Position numbers and translations under genes: made by a program. 64,000 bases of DNA from Aquamicrobium lusatiense (GTDB taxonomy: Bacteria; Pseudomonadota; Alphaproteobacteria; Rhizobiales; Rhizobiaceae): assembly GCF_014201615.1 (NCBI RefSeq), contig NZ_JACHEU010000002.1:62001-126000 (forward strand), written 5' to 3'. Positions 26,287 to 36,206 of this stretch are shown here, one piece after another. The number at the start of each line of letters is the position of its first letter. Within the stretch, counting starts at the first letter, position 1. Below the pieces are notes generated by a model. That model did no database searches. It saw only the letters and a list, made by a program, of their open reading frames with translations, and was not told the DNA's origin.

Positions 26287-27738
26287 ATGAGTGAGCTTTT
26301 GGACAAGCGCAAGTTCTATATCGACGGCAAATGGGTAGACCCTGTCGCTGCGAATGACCTTGAAGTGGTCGATCCTTCGACCGAAGAGCCCGTCGCCGTC
26401 ATCAGCATCGGCGCACAGGCCGACACCGACCGTGCAGTCGCAGCTGCGAAAGCGGCCTTCGCATCATGGTCGAAGACCTCTCCGGCCGAGCGGCTTTCCT
26501 ATGTCGAGAAAATTCTCGCCATCTACAAGCGCCGCGCAGCGGAGATGGCTCAGTCCATGACGCTCGAAATGGGCGCCCCGCAGGACATGTCGCTTGCCTC
26601 GCAGACGGGCGCCGGCACCTACCATATCGAGACCTTCATCGAAGCCTACAGGAATTTCGAGTTCATCCGCCCGCTGGGGCCGCATGCACCGACCACCATG
26701 GTCGCATGGGAACCGATCGGCGTTGTCGGCCTGATCACGCCGTGGAACTGGCCGATGAATCAGGTCACACTCAAGGTCATTCCGGCCATACTGGGCGGCA
26801 ACACGGCCGTTCTGAAGCCATCCGAGATCGCCCCGCTCTCCTCCATGCTGTTTGCCGAGATCGTGCATGAGGCGGGCCTGCCTGCCGGTGTGTTCAACCT
26901 CGTCAATGGTGATGGCGTCGGTGTCGGAACGCAGCTTTCGGTCCATCCCGACATCGAGATGATCAGCTTCACCGGCTCCACCCGTGCCGGTATCGCCATT
27001 TCCAAGGCCGCTGCCGCATCGCTGAAGAAGGTGGCGCTGGAACTCGGCGGCAAGGGCGCGAACCTCATCTTCGCGGATGCCGATGCGGACGCGGTGGTGC
27101 GGGGCACCCGACATTGCTTCAACAATTCCGGCCAGTCCTGCAACGCGCCCACCCGCATGCTGGTGCAGCGCGAGATCTACGAAAAGGCGGTGGAAACGGC
27201 TGCCCGCGTTGCCGGGGAAACCGCCGTGGCCAGCGCGCATCTGCCCGGCGCGCATATCGGCCCGGTGGTGAGCAAGCAGCAGTGGGACAAGATTCAGGAC
27301 CTCATCCAGAAAGGCATCGAGGAAGGTGCCCGTCTGGTCGCCGGTGGCCCCGGCCTGCCTGAAAACGTCAACCGCGGCTATTTCGTGCGGCCGACCGTGT
27401 TCGCAGACGTGAACAACGACATGACCATCGCAAGGCAGGAGATTTTCGGCCCGGTCCTGTCGATCATCCCCTTCGACACCGAAGAGGAAGCCGTCGAGAT
27501 CGCCAACGACACGCCCTACGGCCTCACCAACTACGTGCAGACGCAGGACGGTGCCCGCCGCAATCGACTGGCGCGCCAGCTGAACGCCGGCATGATCGAG
27601 ATGAACGGAGAGTCGCGCGGTGCCGGCTCTGCCTTCGGTGGCGTCAAGGCGTCCGGCCGGGCGCGCGAAGGCGGCTGGATGGGACTTGAAGAGTTCATGG
27701 ACTCCAAGTTCATCTCTGGCTGGAGCCTGAACGACTGA
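26287..27738 (+). CDS. aldehyde dehydrogenase (second ALDH of the locus)
   Basis: This 483-residue ALDH has catalytic Glu252 in LELGGKGAN and Cys285 in GQSCNAPTR. The ITPWNWPMNQ and FTGSTRAG motifs are intact. The start at 26287 follows GGAGGAAGAC, and the in-frame codons upstream lie in the hairpin spacer. Compared with the first ALDH it belongs to a different subgroup (FGGVKASGRAREGGWMGLEEF ending), so the two probably act on different aldehydes rather than being a recent duplication. Confidence 0.88.
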   Translation: MSELLDKRKFYIDGKWVDPVAANDLEVVDPSTEEPVAVISIGAQADTDRAVAAAKAAFASWSKTSPAERLSYVEKILAIYKRRAAEMAQSMTLEMGAPQDMSLASQTGAGTYHIETFIEAYRNFEFIRPLGPHAPTTMVAWEPIGVVGLITPWNWPMNQVTLKVIPAILGGNTAVLKPSEIAPLSSMLFAEIVHEAGLPAGVFNLVNGDGVGVGTQLSVHPDIEMISFTGSTRAGIAISKAAAASLKKVALELGGKGANLIFADADADAVVRGTRHCFNNSGQSCNAPTRMLVQREIYEKAVETAARVAGETAVASAHLPGAHIGPVVSKQQWDKIQDLIQKGIEEGARLVAGGPGLPENVNRGYFVRPTVFADVNNDMTIARQEIFGPVLSIIPFDTEEEAVEIANDTPYGLTNYVQTQDGARRNRLARQLNAGMIEMNGESRGAGSAFGGVKASGRAREGGWMGLEEFMDSKFISGWSLND

Positions 27739-28038
27739 TCAGCTGCGGCCCGGACGAGCCGGGCCCTGAATGAAAACGTGATCTTCCGGGACCGCAGCCC
27801 GACATCCGGGCTGCGGCCCCTGGCATATATCGCATCGATATCTGCCGCATTCCGGCCGGGAAAACAGAGCCTCGTACCAGCCCGAAACCGTGACATACGG
27901 TATTCTCAGATCCGATTTCCCGGTGATCTGCGATCGCAGAATCAGGATCGGCGCCTCATCACACAGATGCATGTTTTGCAGGGTCTGGAACCCGCTTTTC
28001 GCGGTATCCGGCTGGATGCAAACTGCCCTCAATAAAGA

Positions 28039-28048
28039 TGATGCATCA
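28039..28048. promoter_or_regulatory. TGATGCATCA palindrome, candidate GntR operator upstream of the dipeptide-type ABC operon
   Basis: TGATGCATCA is a perfect 10-bp palindrome in AT-rich DNA 188 bp before the binding-protein gene. The identical decamer occurs at 40212-40221 before the second GntR regulator. FCD-type GntR proteins bind short palindromes of this size. The assignment to the GntR proteins of this locus is inferred from co-occurrence. Confidence 0.65.
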
Positions 28049-28155
28049 AAAAGAATAATGTTCACTTATGAACTGTTCAAAACAGATCAAATTCCGGTTG
28101 GAACTGGCGAATAACAGCTTTTTTCCAAAGTTCTCAACGGCTCATTGACAGCACA

Positions 28156-28171
28156 TTAAGATGCATCTTAA
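28156..28171. promoter_or_regulatory. 16-bp perfect palindrome TTAAGATGCATCTTAA
   Basis: This 16-bp perfect palindrome shares the central GATGCATC of the TGATGCATCA sites and lies 65 bp before the binding-protein start, near the expected promoter or leader. It may be a second operator for the same regulator. Confidence 0.6.
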
Positions 28172-28235
28172 TCTGGGCCAACAAGGGGTGACAGCAAGGA
28201 CTCGTCAAAAACGCCTCTTGCTGGGAGAAAATTAC

Positions 28236-29828
28236 ATGAGGAAAACACTTACCCGGCTGGTTACAGCCGTTTTCTTGGGCTGCGCCTCGATGACCGGCAT
28301 TGCCATGGCGCAGGATGGCGCCGCCTCCGCCGAAATCACCCGTGGCGGAACCCTCAACATGATCGTTCAGCCCGAGCCACCGATGCTGATAGTGGGCCTG
28401 AACACACAGGGTCCCACCCTCTATGTGGCGGGCCAGATCTATCAGAGCCTGCTGACATATCGTGAAGACCTGAAGCCCCTGCCGCAGCTTGCGAAGAGCT
28501 GGACCGTGTCCGAAGACGGCCTGACCTACACCTTCAACCTGCAGGAAGGTGTAAAATGGCATGATGGGGAAGCTTTCACATCAAAGGACGTCGTGTTTGC
28601 GGCTGAGGAATTTCTGGTCGACGCCCATCCTCGCTGGCGCCTCATCCGGGAGGCCTATGTCGAAAGTGTCACCGCCCCTGACGACCTGACCGTGGTCTTC
28701 AGGCTGAAAAAGCCTTTCTCGGCATTTCTGTACGGCTTCGAGCTGAGCTCGTTCCCGATCATGCCAGCTCACCTGTACCAGGGCACCGACTACCGCACCA
28801 ATGCGAACAACACCCGCCCGATCGGCACCGGCCCTTACAAGTTTGAGGACTGGCAGCGCGGCAGCTACATCCATCTGGTTCGCAACGAAGACTACTGGAA
28901 GGAAGGCCAGCCCTACATCGATGATCTCTACTTCCGTGTGATCCCGGACGCCGCGTCACGCGCCATCGCCTTTGAACAGGGCACTGTCGATCTGCTGCGC
29001 GGCGGCGACGTCGAAGGCTTCACCATCAACAGCCTGACGTCCCTGCCGGGCGTGGAGACGACGACAGCCGGATGGGAATATTTCTCCCCGCAGATGTTCC
29101 TGCAGCCGAATCTTCGCCTTGAGGTCTTCAAGAACAAGGATGTCCGCAAAGCGGTCTATCACGCCCTTGATCGCGATTTCATCGTCAATGCGATCTTCTT
29201 CGGGCAGGGCAAGGTCTCGACCGGCCCCTTTGCGGAAAGCATGCTGTTCCACGATCCGAACATCCAGCAATATCCATATGACATGGAGCTGGCAAAGAAG
29301 CTGATAGCTGACTCGGGCGTGGACCTTTCGAAGCATCCCATTCGCCTTCTTGGCCTGCCTTACGGTTCGACGTGGGATCGCATGACGGAATACGTCAAGC
29401 AGCAGCTTGAGGAACTCGGTTTCGTCGTCAGCATTCAGGCCGTCGATGCCGGCGGATGGCTGCAGGCCATGGGCAACTTCGACTTCGATCTTGCTTTCAG
29501 CTTCCTCTACCAGTTCGGCCATCCGGCTCAGGGTGTCTCGCGTATTTACTTCAGCGACAACCAGGTCAAGGGCACCCATGCCGGCAACAATGGCGGCTAT
29601 GAGAACCCCGAGGTCGATGAGATGTTCCGCAAAGCCGCTGACGCCATCGATGAGGCCGAAGCCGCCGAGGCCTACACCAAGGTCCAGCAGATTCTCGCGG
29701 AAGAAGTGCCGGTGCTGTGGATGTTCGATATGAAGAACACCACCATCTACCGCGACAAGATCAGGAACCCGGTTCGCACGGCCATCGGCCTGAACGAGCC
29801 GATGGATGAGGTCTGGATCGCCAGGTAA
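28236..29828 (+). CDS. dipeptide/oligopeptide-type ABC transporter substrate-binding protein
   Basis: This 530-residue family 5 solute-binding protein has a signal peptide (1-25, cleaved after AMA). Family landmarks include YQSLLTYREDLKPLPQLAKS, EGVKWHDGEAFTSKDV and RPIGTGPYKFEDW. It delivers the ligand to the following permeases. I chose the ATG at 28236 because it begins the signal peptide; the preceding in-frame codons run through the palindrome. Family 5 proteins bind peptides, opines, polyamine conjugates or sugars. The deacetylase downstream suggests an N-acylated ligand. Confidence 0.92.
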   Translation: MRKTLTRLVTAVFLGCASMTGIAMAQDGAASAEITRGGTLNMIVQPEPPMLIVGLNTQGPTLYVAGQIYQSLLTYREDLKPLPQLAKSWTVSEDGLTYTFNLQEGVKWHDGEAFTSKDVVFAAEEFLVDAHPRWRLIREAYVESVTAPDDLTVVFRLKKPFSAFLYGFELSSFPIMPAHLYQGTDYRTNANNTRPIGTGPYKFEDWQRGSYIHLVRNEDYWKEGQPYIDDLYFRVIPDAASRAIAFEQGTVDLLRGGDVEGFTINSLTSLPGVETTTAGWEYFSPQMFLQPNLRLEVFKNKDVRKAVYHALDRDFIVNAIFFGQGKVSTGPFAESMLFHDPNIQQYPYDMELAKKLIADSGVDLSKHPIRLLGLPYGSTWDRMTEYVKQQLEELGFVVSIQAVDAGGWLQAMGNFDFDLAFSFLYQFGHPAQGVSRIYFSDNQVKGTHAGNNGGYENPEVDEMFRKAADAIDEAEAAEAYTKVQQILAEEVPVLWMFDMKNTTIYRDKIRNPVRTAIGLNEPMDEVWIAR

Positions 29829-29855
29829 TTCCTGCGTCCCTCAGATCGTGCATCT

Positions 29856-29886
29856 GGCATCCCGAAGGGTTTCCTTTCGGGATGCC
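29856..29886 (+). other. hairpin between binding-protein and permease genes
   Basis: GGCATCCCGAAGG (29856-29868) pairs with CCTTTCGGGATGCC (29873-29886) with one bulged base. Such hairpins after a binding-protein gene commonly protect its mRNA 3' end so that it is made in excess over the permeases. Confidence 0.65.
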
Positions 29887-29924
29887 CTTATCCCCATTTC
29901 ACGACAATCTCGGAGCCACTTCCT

Positions 29925-30893
29925 ATGCTCAACTTCACCTTGCAGCGAACAGGCAAGGCATTTGTCGTAATAGTCGCCGTGGTTGTCCTCAACTTCCTCC
30001 TGATCAAGCTGGCGCCCGGCGATCCGGCTGCCATTCTGGCTGGCGAAGCCGGTTCGGGCGATCCTCAGTATGTTGAAAACCTGCGCCAGCAGTTCGGGCT
30101 CGACAAGCCTGTCGTGGTCCAGCTTTGGAACTATCTGTCGGGCGTTCTCACGGGAGATCTCGGCTTCTCGTACCGCAATCAGGTTCCCGTTCTTGATCTT
30201 ATTCTGGGCCGTCTGCCTGCGACATTGCTGCTGACTGGCGCAGCCCTGATTTTCTCTCTGATCACGGGCGTTCTGTTTGGTGTGCTGGCCGCGCGCCACC
30301 GCGGTTCCGTACTCGACAGCGTGATCACTGCTCTGGCTCTGCTTTTCTATGCCACGCCGCTCTTCTGGATCGCACTGATGTCGGTGCTTCTTTTCTCCAT
30401 AAACCTCGGCTGGCTGCCACCTTTTGACATGGAAACCATCGGTGCAGGCTACACAGGCTGGCGCCGGGTTCTGGACATCGCGCATCACATGGTGCTGCCC
30501 ACCGTCACGCTGGGCCTGTTCTACACCGCCGTCTACACCCGCCTGACCCGCGCATCGATGCTGGAGGTGATGAGCCTCGACTTCGTCAAGACCGCGCATG
30601 CAAAGGGCGTTCCCAACAGCCGGATCATCAGACGTCATGTGCTGCGCAATGCGGTCCTGCCGGTTTTCACCTTTGCCAGCATGCAGACAGGCCAGCTCGT
30701 CGGCGGCGCCATTCTGACCGAAACCGTTTTCGCATGGCCGGGGATCGGGCGCCTCATGTTCGACGCGCTCATGCAGCGCGACTATCCGGTGCTGCTCGGC
30801 GTCTTCCTGATCACCGCCATGGTCGTGGTCGTGGTTAACTTCATCACCGATCTTCTTTACCGCTTCGTCGATCCGCGTATCGGCATCTCCTGA
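29925..30893 (+). CDS. dppB: dipeptide-type ABC transporter permease (DppB-like)
   Basis: This 322-residue membrane permease opens with the DppB-type helix FVVIVAVVVLNFLLIKLAPGDPA. It has about six membrane segments and the cytoplasmic EAA-type loop with DFVKTAHAKGVPNSRIIRRH for contact with the ATPase. It is followed after nine bases by the second permease. Standard length for the family. Confidence 0.92.
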   Translation: MLNFTLQRTGKAFVVIVAVVVLNFLLIKLAPGDPAAILAGEAGSGDPQYVENLRQQFGLDKPVVVQLWNYLSGVLTGDLGFSYRNQVPVLDLILGRLPATLLLTGAALIFSLITGVLFGVLAARHRGSVLDSVITALALLFYATPLFWIALMSVLLFSINLGWLPPFDMETIGAGYTGWRRVLDIAHHMVLPTVTLGLFYTAVYTRLTRASMLEVMSLDFVKTAHAKGVPNSRIIRRHVLRNAVLPVFTFASMQTGQLVGGAILTETVFAWPGIGRLMFDALMQRDYPVLLGVFLITAMVVVVVNFITDLLYRFVDPRIGIS

Positions 30894-30902
30894 GGACAGA
30901 TC

Positions 30903-31739
30903 ATGGATTTCATGAAACGCTTCTCGCTCAACTATGGCGCGGTCATCGGGCTACTCATTCTGACCCTCATCATCCTGATGGCGATAACCGCACCCCTGTT
31001 GTTTCCGGGCAACCCGTGGAAGACGGTTGCCATGCCGCTTCTGCGTCCGATGCAGGACCCCAGCTATATTCTCGGCACAGACATGCTGGGGCGCGATATA
31101 GCGGCCGGCATAGCCCACGGGGCCAAGGTTTCGCTGCTCATCGGCGTGGTCTCCACGCTTGTTGCGGTGCTGATCGGAGTGACGATCGGCGCGCTGGCCG
31201 GCTTCTATGGCGGCCTCGTCGACGATCTGCTCATGCGCTTCACCGAGTTCTTTCAGATCATTCCGGCCTTTGCCATGGCAGTGGTTCTGGTGGCGATCTT
31301 CAGCCCCAGCTTCATCTCCATCACACTCGCCATCGCGGTGGTATCCTGGCCAAGCGTGGCCCGTCTGGTGCGCGCGGAGTTTCTCTCCCTGCGCCAGCGT
31401 GAGTTCGTGCAGGCAGCGGTGGTCATCGGGCAGAGCGGCCCGCGTATCATCCTGACACAAATCCTGCCGAACGCCGTCTCCCCCATCATCGTCACCGCCT
31501 CGCTGATGGTCGCAACTGCCATCCTGACCGAAAGCGCCCTTTCTTTCCTTGGTCTCGGAGACCGCAACACGATGAGCTGGGGCTTCATGATCGGTGCGGC
31601 CCGAACCATGTTGCGGGAAGCGTGGTGGATGAGCTTCTTCCCGGGTCTGGCCATCCTGCTCGCTGTTCTGGCCATCAATCTGATCGGTGAAGGCATCAAC
31701 GACGTGATGAACCCTCATCTGCGCGGGAGGAAGAATTGA
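30903..31739 (+). CDS. dppC: dipeptide-type ABC transporter permease (DppC-like)
   Basis: This 278-residue permease has the N-terminal membrane helix followed by the DppC motif LGTDMLGRDIAAGIAHGAKV. The EAA-type loop EFVQAAVVIGQSGPRIILTQ and about six membrane helices are visible. Its TGA stop overlaps the TTG start of the ATPase gene, so translation is coupled. Confidence 0.92.
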   Translation: MDFMKRFSLNYGAVIGLLILTLIILMAITAPLLFPGNPWKTVAMPLLRPMQDPSYILGTDMLGRDIAAGIAHGAKVSLLIGVVSTLVAVLIGVTIGALAGFYGGLVDDLLMRFTEFFQIIPAFAMAVVLVAIFSPSFISITLAIAVVSWPSVARLVRAEFLSLRQREFVQAAVVIGQSGPRIILTQILPNAVSPIIVTASLMVATAILTESALSFLGLGDRNTMSWGFMIGAARTMLREAWWMSFFPGLAILLAVLAINLIGEGINDVMNPHLRGRKN

Positions 31740-33400
31740 GCACTGCCCAAGCCCCACTCCTGAGCGTTGACAAGCTGACCATTCGTCTTCCTGAGGGCTT
31801 CGACCGCAAGAACGCGATCGAAGACATCAGCTACGATCTCAGCGCAGGCGAAATCCTTTGCGTCGTCGGCGAATCCGGCTCGGGCAAGTCCATGACGGCC
31901 AATGCGATCATGGGCCTGCTTCCCGGCTATCTGAAGCCGACCGGCAACGGCATCCGTTATCGCGGAAAAAATCTGCTCACCCTGCCGGAAGAGGAAAAGC
32001 GCAACCTGCGCGGTCGCGACATCGCCATGATCTTTCAGGAGCCGCTGTCGGCCCTGAATCCATTGATGACGGTCGGCGAGCAGATAGACGAGGTCATGCT
32101 GGTGCACGGCATCGAGGATGCGAGCGCCCGTTCGGCCCGTGTTCTCGAACTGATGGAATATGTGGGCCTTCCCGACCCCTCGACCATGCGTCATTCCTAT
32201 CCGTTCAGGCTCTCGGGCGGACAGCGCCAGCGTGTGGTCATCGCCATGGCACTGGCTCTCGAACCCTCCATCCTGATCGCGGACGAACCCACAACTGCAC
32301 TGGATGTCACGACGCAGGCCCAGATCCTTGAGCTGATAAAGCGCATCCAGCGCGCGAAGGGCATGGGGGTCATCTTCGTCACTCACGATTTCGGCGTGGT
32401 CGCAGACATTGCCGACCGCGTAATCGTGATGGAAAAGGGGCTTGTTGTGGAACAGGGCAGCGCCGATCAGGTGCTGAACCACCCGCGCCATCCCTATACG
32501 CAGCGTCTTATCGCAGCCGTTCCTCATCGCGGAACGGAACGCAAGGAAGGCTCGTCCACGCAGACAGGCGATCCGGCACCGCTGCTGGAACTGCGCAACC
32601 TCAACAAAACCTACCGCAGCAAGGAAGGCCTGTTCTCCAAACCCCGCATCGTGCCGGCGGTTCAGAACATCAGCCTGACATTGCGGCGGGGCCAGACGCT
32701 CGGGGTTGTAGGCGAATCCGGGTCCGGCAAGTCCACGCTGGGCCGGCTCATCATGAAGCTCCTCGACAATGATGGCGGCCAGATCCTCTATCAGGGCAAG
32801 GACATCGCTCCTCTGTCCCAGTCGGCCTTTCGTCCCATGCGCAAGAAGATCCAGATGATCTTTCAGGATCCTTTCGCCTCGTTGAACCCGCGCCAGACGA
32901 TCGGCCGCATTCTCACCGATGGGCCTTTGGCCAACGGTGTCGACAAAGCCACCGCCCGCGGCCGCGCCGAGCAGCTTCTGGCAAGGGTCGGGCTGGATAA
33001 GTCCGCCTATGTCCGCTATCCGCATGAATTCTCCGGCGGCCAGCGTCAGCGTATCGGCATCGCGCGTGCCCTGATGCTGGATCCCGACATTCTGATCGCC
33101 GACGAAAGCGTCTCTGCGCTGGACGTTTCGGTTCAGGAGCAGGTTCTGCGCCTGTTGCGCGAGATTCAGGAACAGCTGAAGCTCGGCATGATTTTCATCA
33201 CCCACGATCTTCGAATCGCCGCCCAGATCTGTGATCAGATCGCCGTCATGAGGCAGGGTGAAGTGGTGGAAATGGGACCGCCCTCACAAATCTTCGATGC
33301 CCCGCAGCACGAATATACGCAGCGGCTCATTGCAGCCATTCCGGGCAAGGAGTGGCATCCCGAACACGTTATCCAGAATCTCCATGAGGAAAGCCGCTAA
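31736..33400 (+). CDS. fused DppD-DppF type ABC transporter ATPase
   Basis: This 554-residue protein contains two complete peptide-transporter ATPase modules in one chain. Module 1 (about 5-265) has Walker [11 protein letters not shown] and signature LSGGQRQRV. Module 2 (about 280-545) has [10 protein letters not shown] and FSGGQRQRI. Both keep Walker B ([24 protein letters not shown], where Ser replaces the usual Pro). It starts at TTG (31736) after GGGAGG, overlapping the dppC stop. The stop overlaps the next ATG (TAATG). The fusion is common in Hyphomicrobiales. Confidence 0.92.
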   Translation: MSTAQAPLLSVDKLTIRLPEGFDRKNAIEDISYDLSAGEILCVVGESGSGKSMTANAIMGLLPGYLKPTGNGIRYRGKNLLTLPEEEKRNLRGRDIAMIFQEPLSALNPLMTVGEQIDEVMLVHGIEDASARSARVLELMEYVGLPDPSTMRHSYPFRLSGGQRQRVVIAMALALEPSILIADEPTTALDVTTQAQILELIKRIQRAKGMGVIFVTHDFGVVADIADRVIVMEKGLVVEQGSADQVLNHPRHPYTQRLIAAVPHRGTERKEGSSTQTGDPAPLLELRNLNKTYRSKEGLFSKPRIVPAVQNISLTLRRGQTLGVVGESGSGKSTLGRLIMKLLDNDGGQILYQGKDIAPLSQSAFRPMRKKIQMIFQDPFASLNPRQTIGRILTDGPLANGVDKATARGRAEQLLARVGLDKSAYVRYPHEFSGGQRQRIGIARALMLDPDILIADESVSALDVSVQEQVLRLLREIQEQLKLGMIFITHDLRIAAQICDQIAVMRQGEVVEMGPPSQIFDAPQHEYTQRLIAAIPGKEWHPEHVIQNLHEESR

Positions 33401-35112
33401 TGTCCGCAATCAATGCTTCTCCTGCCTCTGCTCATGGTGGGGAGATTCTCGTCAGGCAGCTTGAACTGCATGGCGTGAGCACTGTCTTCATGGTGCCGGG
33501 TGAAAGTTTTCTTCCATGCATCGACGCCCTAGGCGACCGTCGCGACAGCATCCGCACCGTGCCCTGCCGGCAGGAAGGCGGCGCGGCCTATGCGGCGGAG
33601 GCCTATGGCAAGCTGACGGGAAAGCCGGGTGTCTGCTTCGTCACGCGCGGTCCGGGCGCCACAAATGCCTCCATCGGCCTTCATGTCGCGCATCAGGACG
33701 GCACTCCCATGATCCTGTTCGTCGGCCAGATCGGCTCCGACACCACCGAGCGCGCCTGCTTTCAGGAAATCGACTACAGGCAGATGTTCGCGCCGGTTGC
33801 AAAATGGGTCGCGCAGATCGACCGGACAGATCGTATCCCCGAATTCGTCGCGCGCGCCTTCGCAATCAGCCAGAGCGGCCGGCCGGGCCCTGTCGTGCTG
33901 GCTCTTCCGGAGGACACGCTGTGGGGCGAGGCCGCCGTTGCCGATGTCCTGCCGTTCAGGCGCCCTCACCCCACCCCGGATGCTGCGGATATGGCAGCAC
34001 TCGCACTGCTGCTGAAAGAAGCCAGACGCCCCTTCGTCATAGCGGGAGGCACAGGATGGACCGATGAGGCGCGCGCAAATCTGGCCGCATTTGCCGAGCG
34101 CTTTGACCTTCCGGTCGGTGTTTCCTGGCGCCGGCAGGAGGTGTTCGACAACCGCCATCCCAATTTCGCAGGTCACGTAGGCTACGGGACCGACCGTGCT
34201 CTTGCGCAGCGCATCATGGAAGCAGACCTGTTGATCTCGGTCTGCTCGCGGCTGGATGAGCCGACAACCGAAGGCTACAAGCTGGTTGAAAGCCCCGTTC
34301 CCGTTCAGAAACTGGTTCACATTCATCCTGACAGCGACGAACTTGGGCATGTCTATCGCCCGACACTGGCGATCGCAGCCGATCCCGTCGGCGCGGCCAC
34401 GGCTCTGGCAGGTCTGAAGCCCGACGCTCCTCTCAACTGGGCCGGGCTGGCAAGATCTGCAAACGAGGACTACCAGAAATCCCGTCTGCCGCATCCGACG
34501 GATTCCGCCTTCGATCTCTCGCAGGCGTGTCTGCACATGGCCGAAGTGCTGCCGCAGGATGCGTTCGTGTCGGTCGGCGCCGGCAATTTCGCTCTTTTCC
34601 CGCACCGGTTCATGCAATTCTCGCATCTGGGAACTCAGGCGTCGCCGATTTGCGGCTCCATGGGATATGGCCTGCCTGCTGCAATTGCCGCCAAACTCGC
34701 TTTCCCGGAACGCGAGGCATTCGCCTTTGCCGGCGACGGCTGCTTCCAGATGACAATGCAGGAGATCGGCACCGCCGTACAGCACCGGCTGGGCATCGTC
34801 ATCCTGCTTTGCAACAACCGCGCCTGGGGAACGATCAAGGCGCATCAGGAACGCGAATACCCTGCTCGCGCTTTCGCGCTCAACCTCGAAAACCCGGATT
34901 TTGCGGCCCTTGCCCGCTCCTATGGCGCGCTTGGCGAGGTGGTGGAAAAGACGGACGATTTCGCAGAAAGTCTTGCGCGCGCCCGTGCCTTCGCCCGTGA
35001 GCACAACCGCCCCGCCCTGCTGGAGTTGCGCTACGACGTGGAATACATCACGCCCGATACCCGCCTCAGCCAGATCACGGAAAACGCGCTGGCCCGATCC
35101 GCGCAGCACTAG
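33400..35112 (+). CDS. thiamine-diphosphate-dependent enzyme, acetolactate-synthase-like
   Basis: This 570-residue ThDP enzyme has the PYR-domain catalytic Glu in CRQEGGAAYAAEAYG, the central nucleotide-type domain, and the PP-domain ThDP/Mg motif GDGCFQMTMQEIGTA ending in NN. The family spans acetolactate synthases, benzoylformate decarboxylases and oxalyl-CoA decarboxylases. It is probably a catabolic decarboxylase or ligase, because the anabolic small subunit is absent and the gene is coupled by TAATG to the importer ATPase. The substrate is probably made from the imported ligand. Confidence 0.85.
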   Translation: MSAINASPASAHGGEILVRQLELHGVSTVFMVPGESFLPCIDALGDRRDSIRTVPCRQEGGAAYAAEAYGKLTGKPGVCFVTRGPGATNASIGLHVAHQDGTPMILFVGQIGSDTTERACFQEIDYRQMFAPVAKWVAQIDRTDRIPEFVARAFAISQSGRPGPVVLALPEDTLWGEAAVADVLPFRRPHPTPDAADMAALALLLKEARRPFVIAGGTGWTDEARANLAAFAERFDLPVGVSWRRQEVFDNRHPNFAGHVGYGTDRALAQRIMEADLLISVCSRLDEPTTEGYKLVESPVPVQKLVHIHPDSDELGHVYRPTLAIAADPVGAATALAGLKPDAPLNWAGLARSANEDYQKSRLPHPTDSAFDLSQACLHMAEVLPQDAFVSVGAGNFALFPHRFMQFSHLGTQASPICGSMGYGLPAAIAAKLAFPEREAFAFAGDGCFQMTMQEIGTAVQHRLGIVILLCNNRAWGTIKAHQEREYPARAFALNLENPDFAALARSYGALGEVVEKTDDFAESLARARAFAREHNRPALLELRYDVEYITPDTRLSQITENALARSAQH

Positions 35113-35132
35113 CCTCTGAAAGGAACCATCCT

Positions 35133-36182
35133 ATGCGTGCTTTCTATCATCCGGATCAGGCGATACATAATCCGCTGCAATTCATGCGCTATGGCCGCAT
35201 CTGCGAAGCGAACGACGTGCCGGCGCGTACCGAAGAACTGCTGAAGGCGCTTGCACGGCTCGGGATCAAGCCCGAGCAACCACAGGATTACGGCCGTGGC
35301 CCGGCCGAAAAAATTCATGCTGTCCACTATCTCGATTATCTGGAAACAGCCTATGGGCGCTGGATCGACCTGCCGGAGCACGGTCCGGAAGTGCTCCCCA
35401 ACACCTTCCCCTACTGGAACGGCGACCCTTCCAGAGATATGCGTCCGCCCTGCCCCACCGATCAGCTTCTGGCGCAAACGGGTTACTATCTTGGTGATCT
35501 TGCGGTTCCGATCGGCGAACACACCTGGCAATCGGTTCTGCGCTCAAGCCATACAGCCACGGCTGGCGCCGACGCGCTGCTCGACGGGGAAACGCTTGCC
35601 TATGCCCTGTGCCGCCCGTCCGGCCATCACTGCCGCGTCGATCGTGCTTCCGGCTTCTGCTATATGAACAATTCCGCCATCGCCGCCCAGCGCCTGCGTG
35701 AGAAGTTCGCGAAGGTCGCTGTTCTGGACATCGATGCGCATCATGGGGACGGCACACAGGAAATATTCTACCGGCGCAGCGATGTTCTGACCGTCTCTGT
35801 CCATGTCGATCCCGATCACTACAATCCGTTCTTCACCGGCCGTGTGCACGAGACCGGCCACGGGGATGGCGAAGGGTACAACCTCAACATCCCGCTTGCC
35901 CCCCACAGCGGTAACGACACCTTCCTGGATGGAGTTCAGCGGGGCATCGACGCCGTAAAGGCATATGGCGCAGAAGCTCTCGTTCTTGCCCTTGGTTACG
36001 ACACCCATGTGGAAGATCCGCTGAGCATGGTAAAGGTTACGACAGAAGCCTTTTCTGCCGCAGGCAGGAAGCTGGGAGACCTGAACATCCCCGTGCTGGT
36101 CGTGCAGGAAGGTGGGTATCAGGTTTCGGTCATAGGCGCATGCCTTGAGGGCTTCCTTCGCGAATTGCAGTCAGGTGCCTGA
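35133..36182 (+). CDS. acetylpolyamine amidohydrolase-like deacetylase (histone-deacetylase superfamily)
   Basis: This 349-residue zinc hydrolase of the class II deacetylase fold has the His-His pair in RPSGHHC, the zinc site DIDAHHGDG (Asp, His) with a second Asp in LGYDTHVEDPL, and GFCYMNNSAIA. Members of this subgroup remove acetyl groups from acetylpolyamines or related small amides. It lies 20 bp after the ThDP gene and 24 bp before a GntR gene, in the importer operon. This suggests that an N-acylated amine or peptide is imported and deacylated. Confidence 0.88.
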   Translation: MRAFYHPDQAIHNPLQFMRYGRICEANDVPARTEELLKALARLGIKPEQPQDYGRGPAEKIHAVHYLDYLETAYGRWIDLPEHGPEVLPNTFPYWNGDPSRDMRPPCPTDQLLAQTGYYLGDLAVPIGEHTWQSVLRSSHTATAGADALLDGETLAYALCRPSGHHCRVDRASGFCYMNNSAIAAQRLREKFAKVAVLDIDAHHGDGTQEIFYRRSDVLTVSVHVDPDHYNPFFTGRVHETGHGDGEGYNLNIPLAPHSGNDTFLDGVQRGIDAVKAYGAEALVLALGYDTHVEDPLSMVKVTTEAFSAAGRKLGDLNIPVLVVQEGGYQVSVIGACLEGFLRELQSGA

Positions 36183-36206
36183 CCGGACCTAAAAGGAGGC
36201 GCAAGA

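Larger units (their letters stand above)
27739..28235. other. 497-bp intergenic region with hairpins and operators, no gene seen
   Basis: Just after the ALDH gene two hairpins occur: GGCCCGG/CCGGGCC (27747-27765) and CCGCAGCCC/GGGCTGCGG (27792-27816), likely transcript ends. The rest becomes AT-rich from about 28030 and carries the palindromes at 28039-28048 and 28156-28171. The open frames here lack start signals and recognisable sequence. Confidence 0.6.

Noticed and set aside
27739..28065. Leftward 108-residue open frame after the second ALDH gene
   Set aside because: Covers hairpins and an operator-like palindrome, lacks a ribosome-binding site and shows no protein-like pattern.
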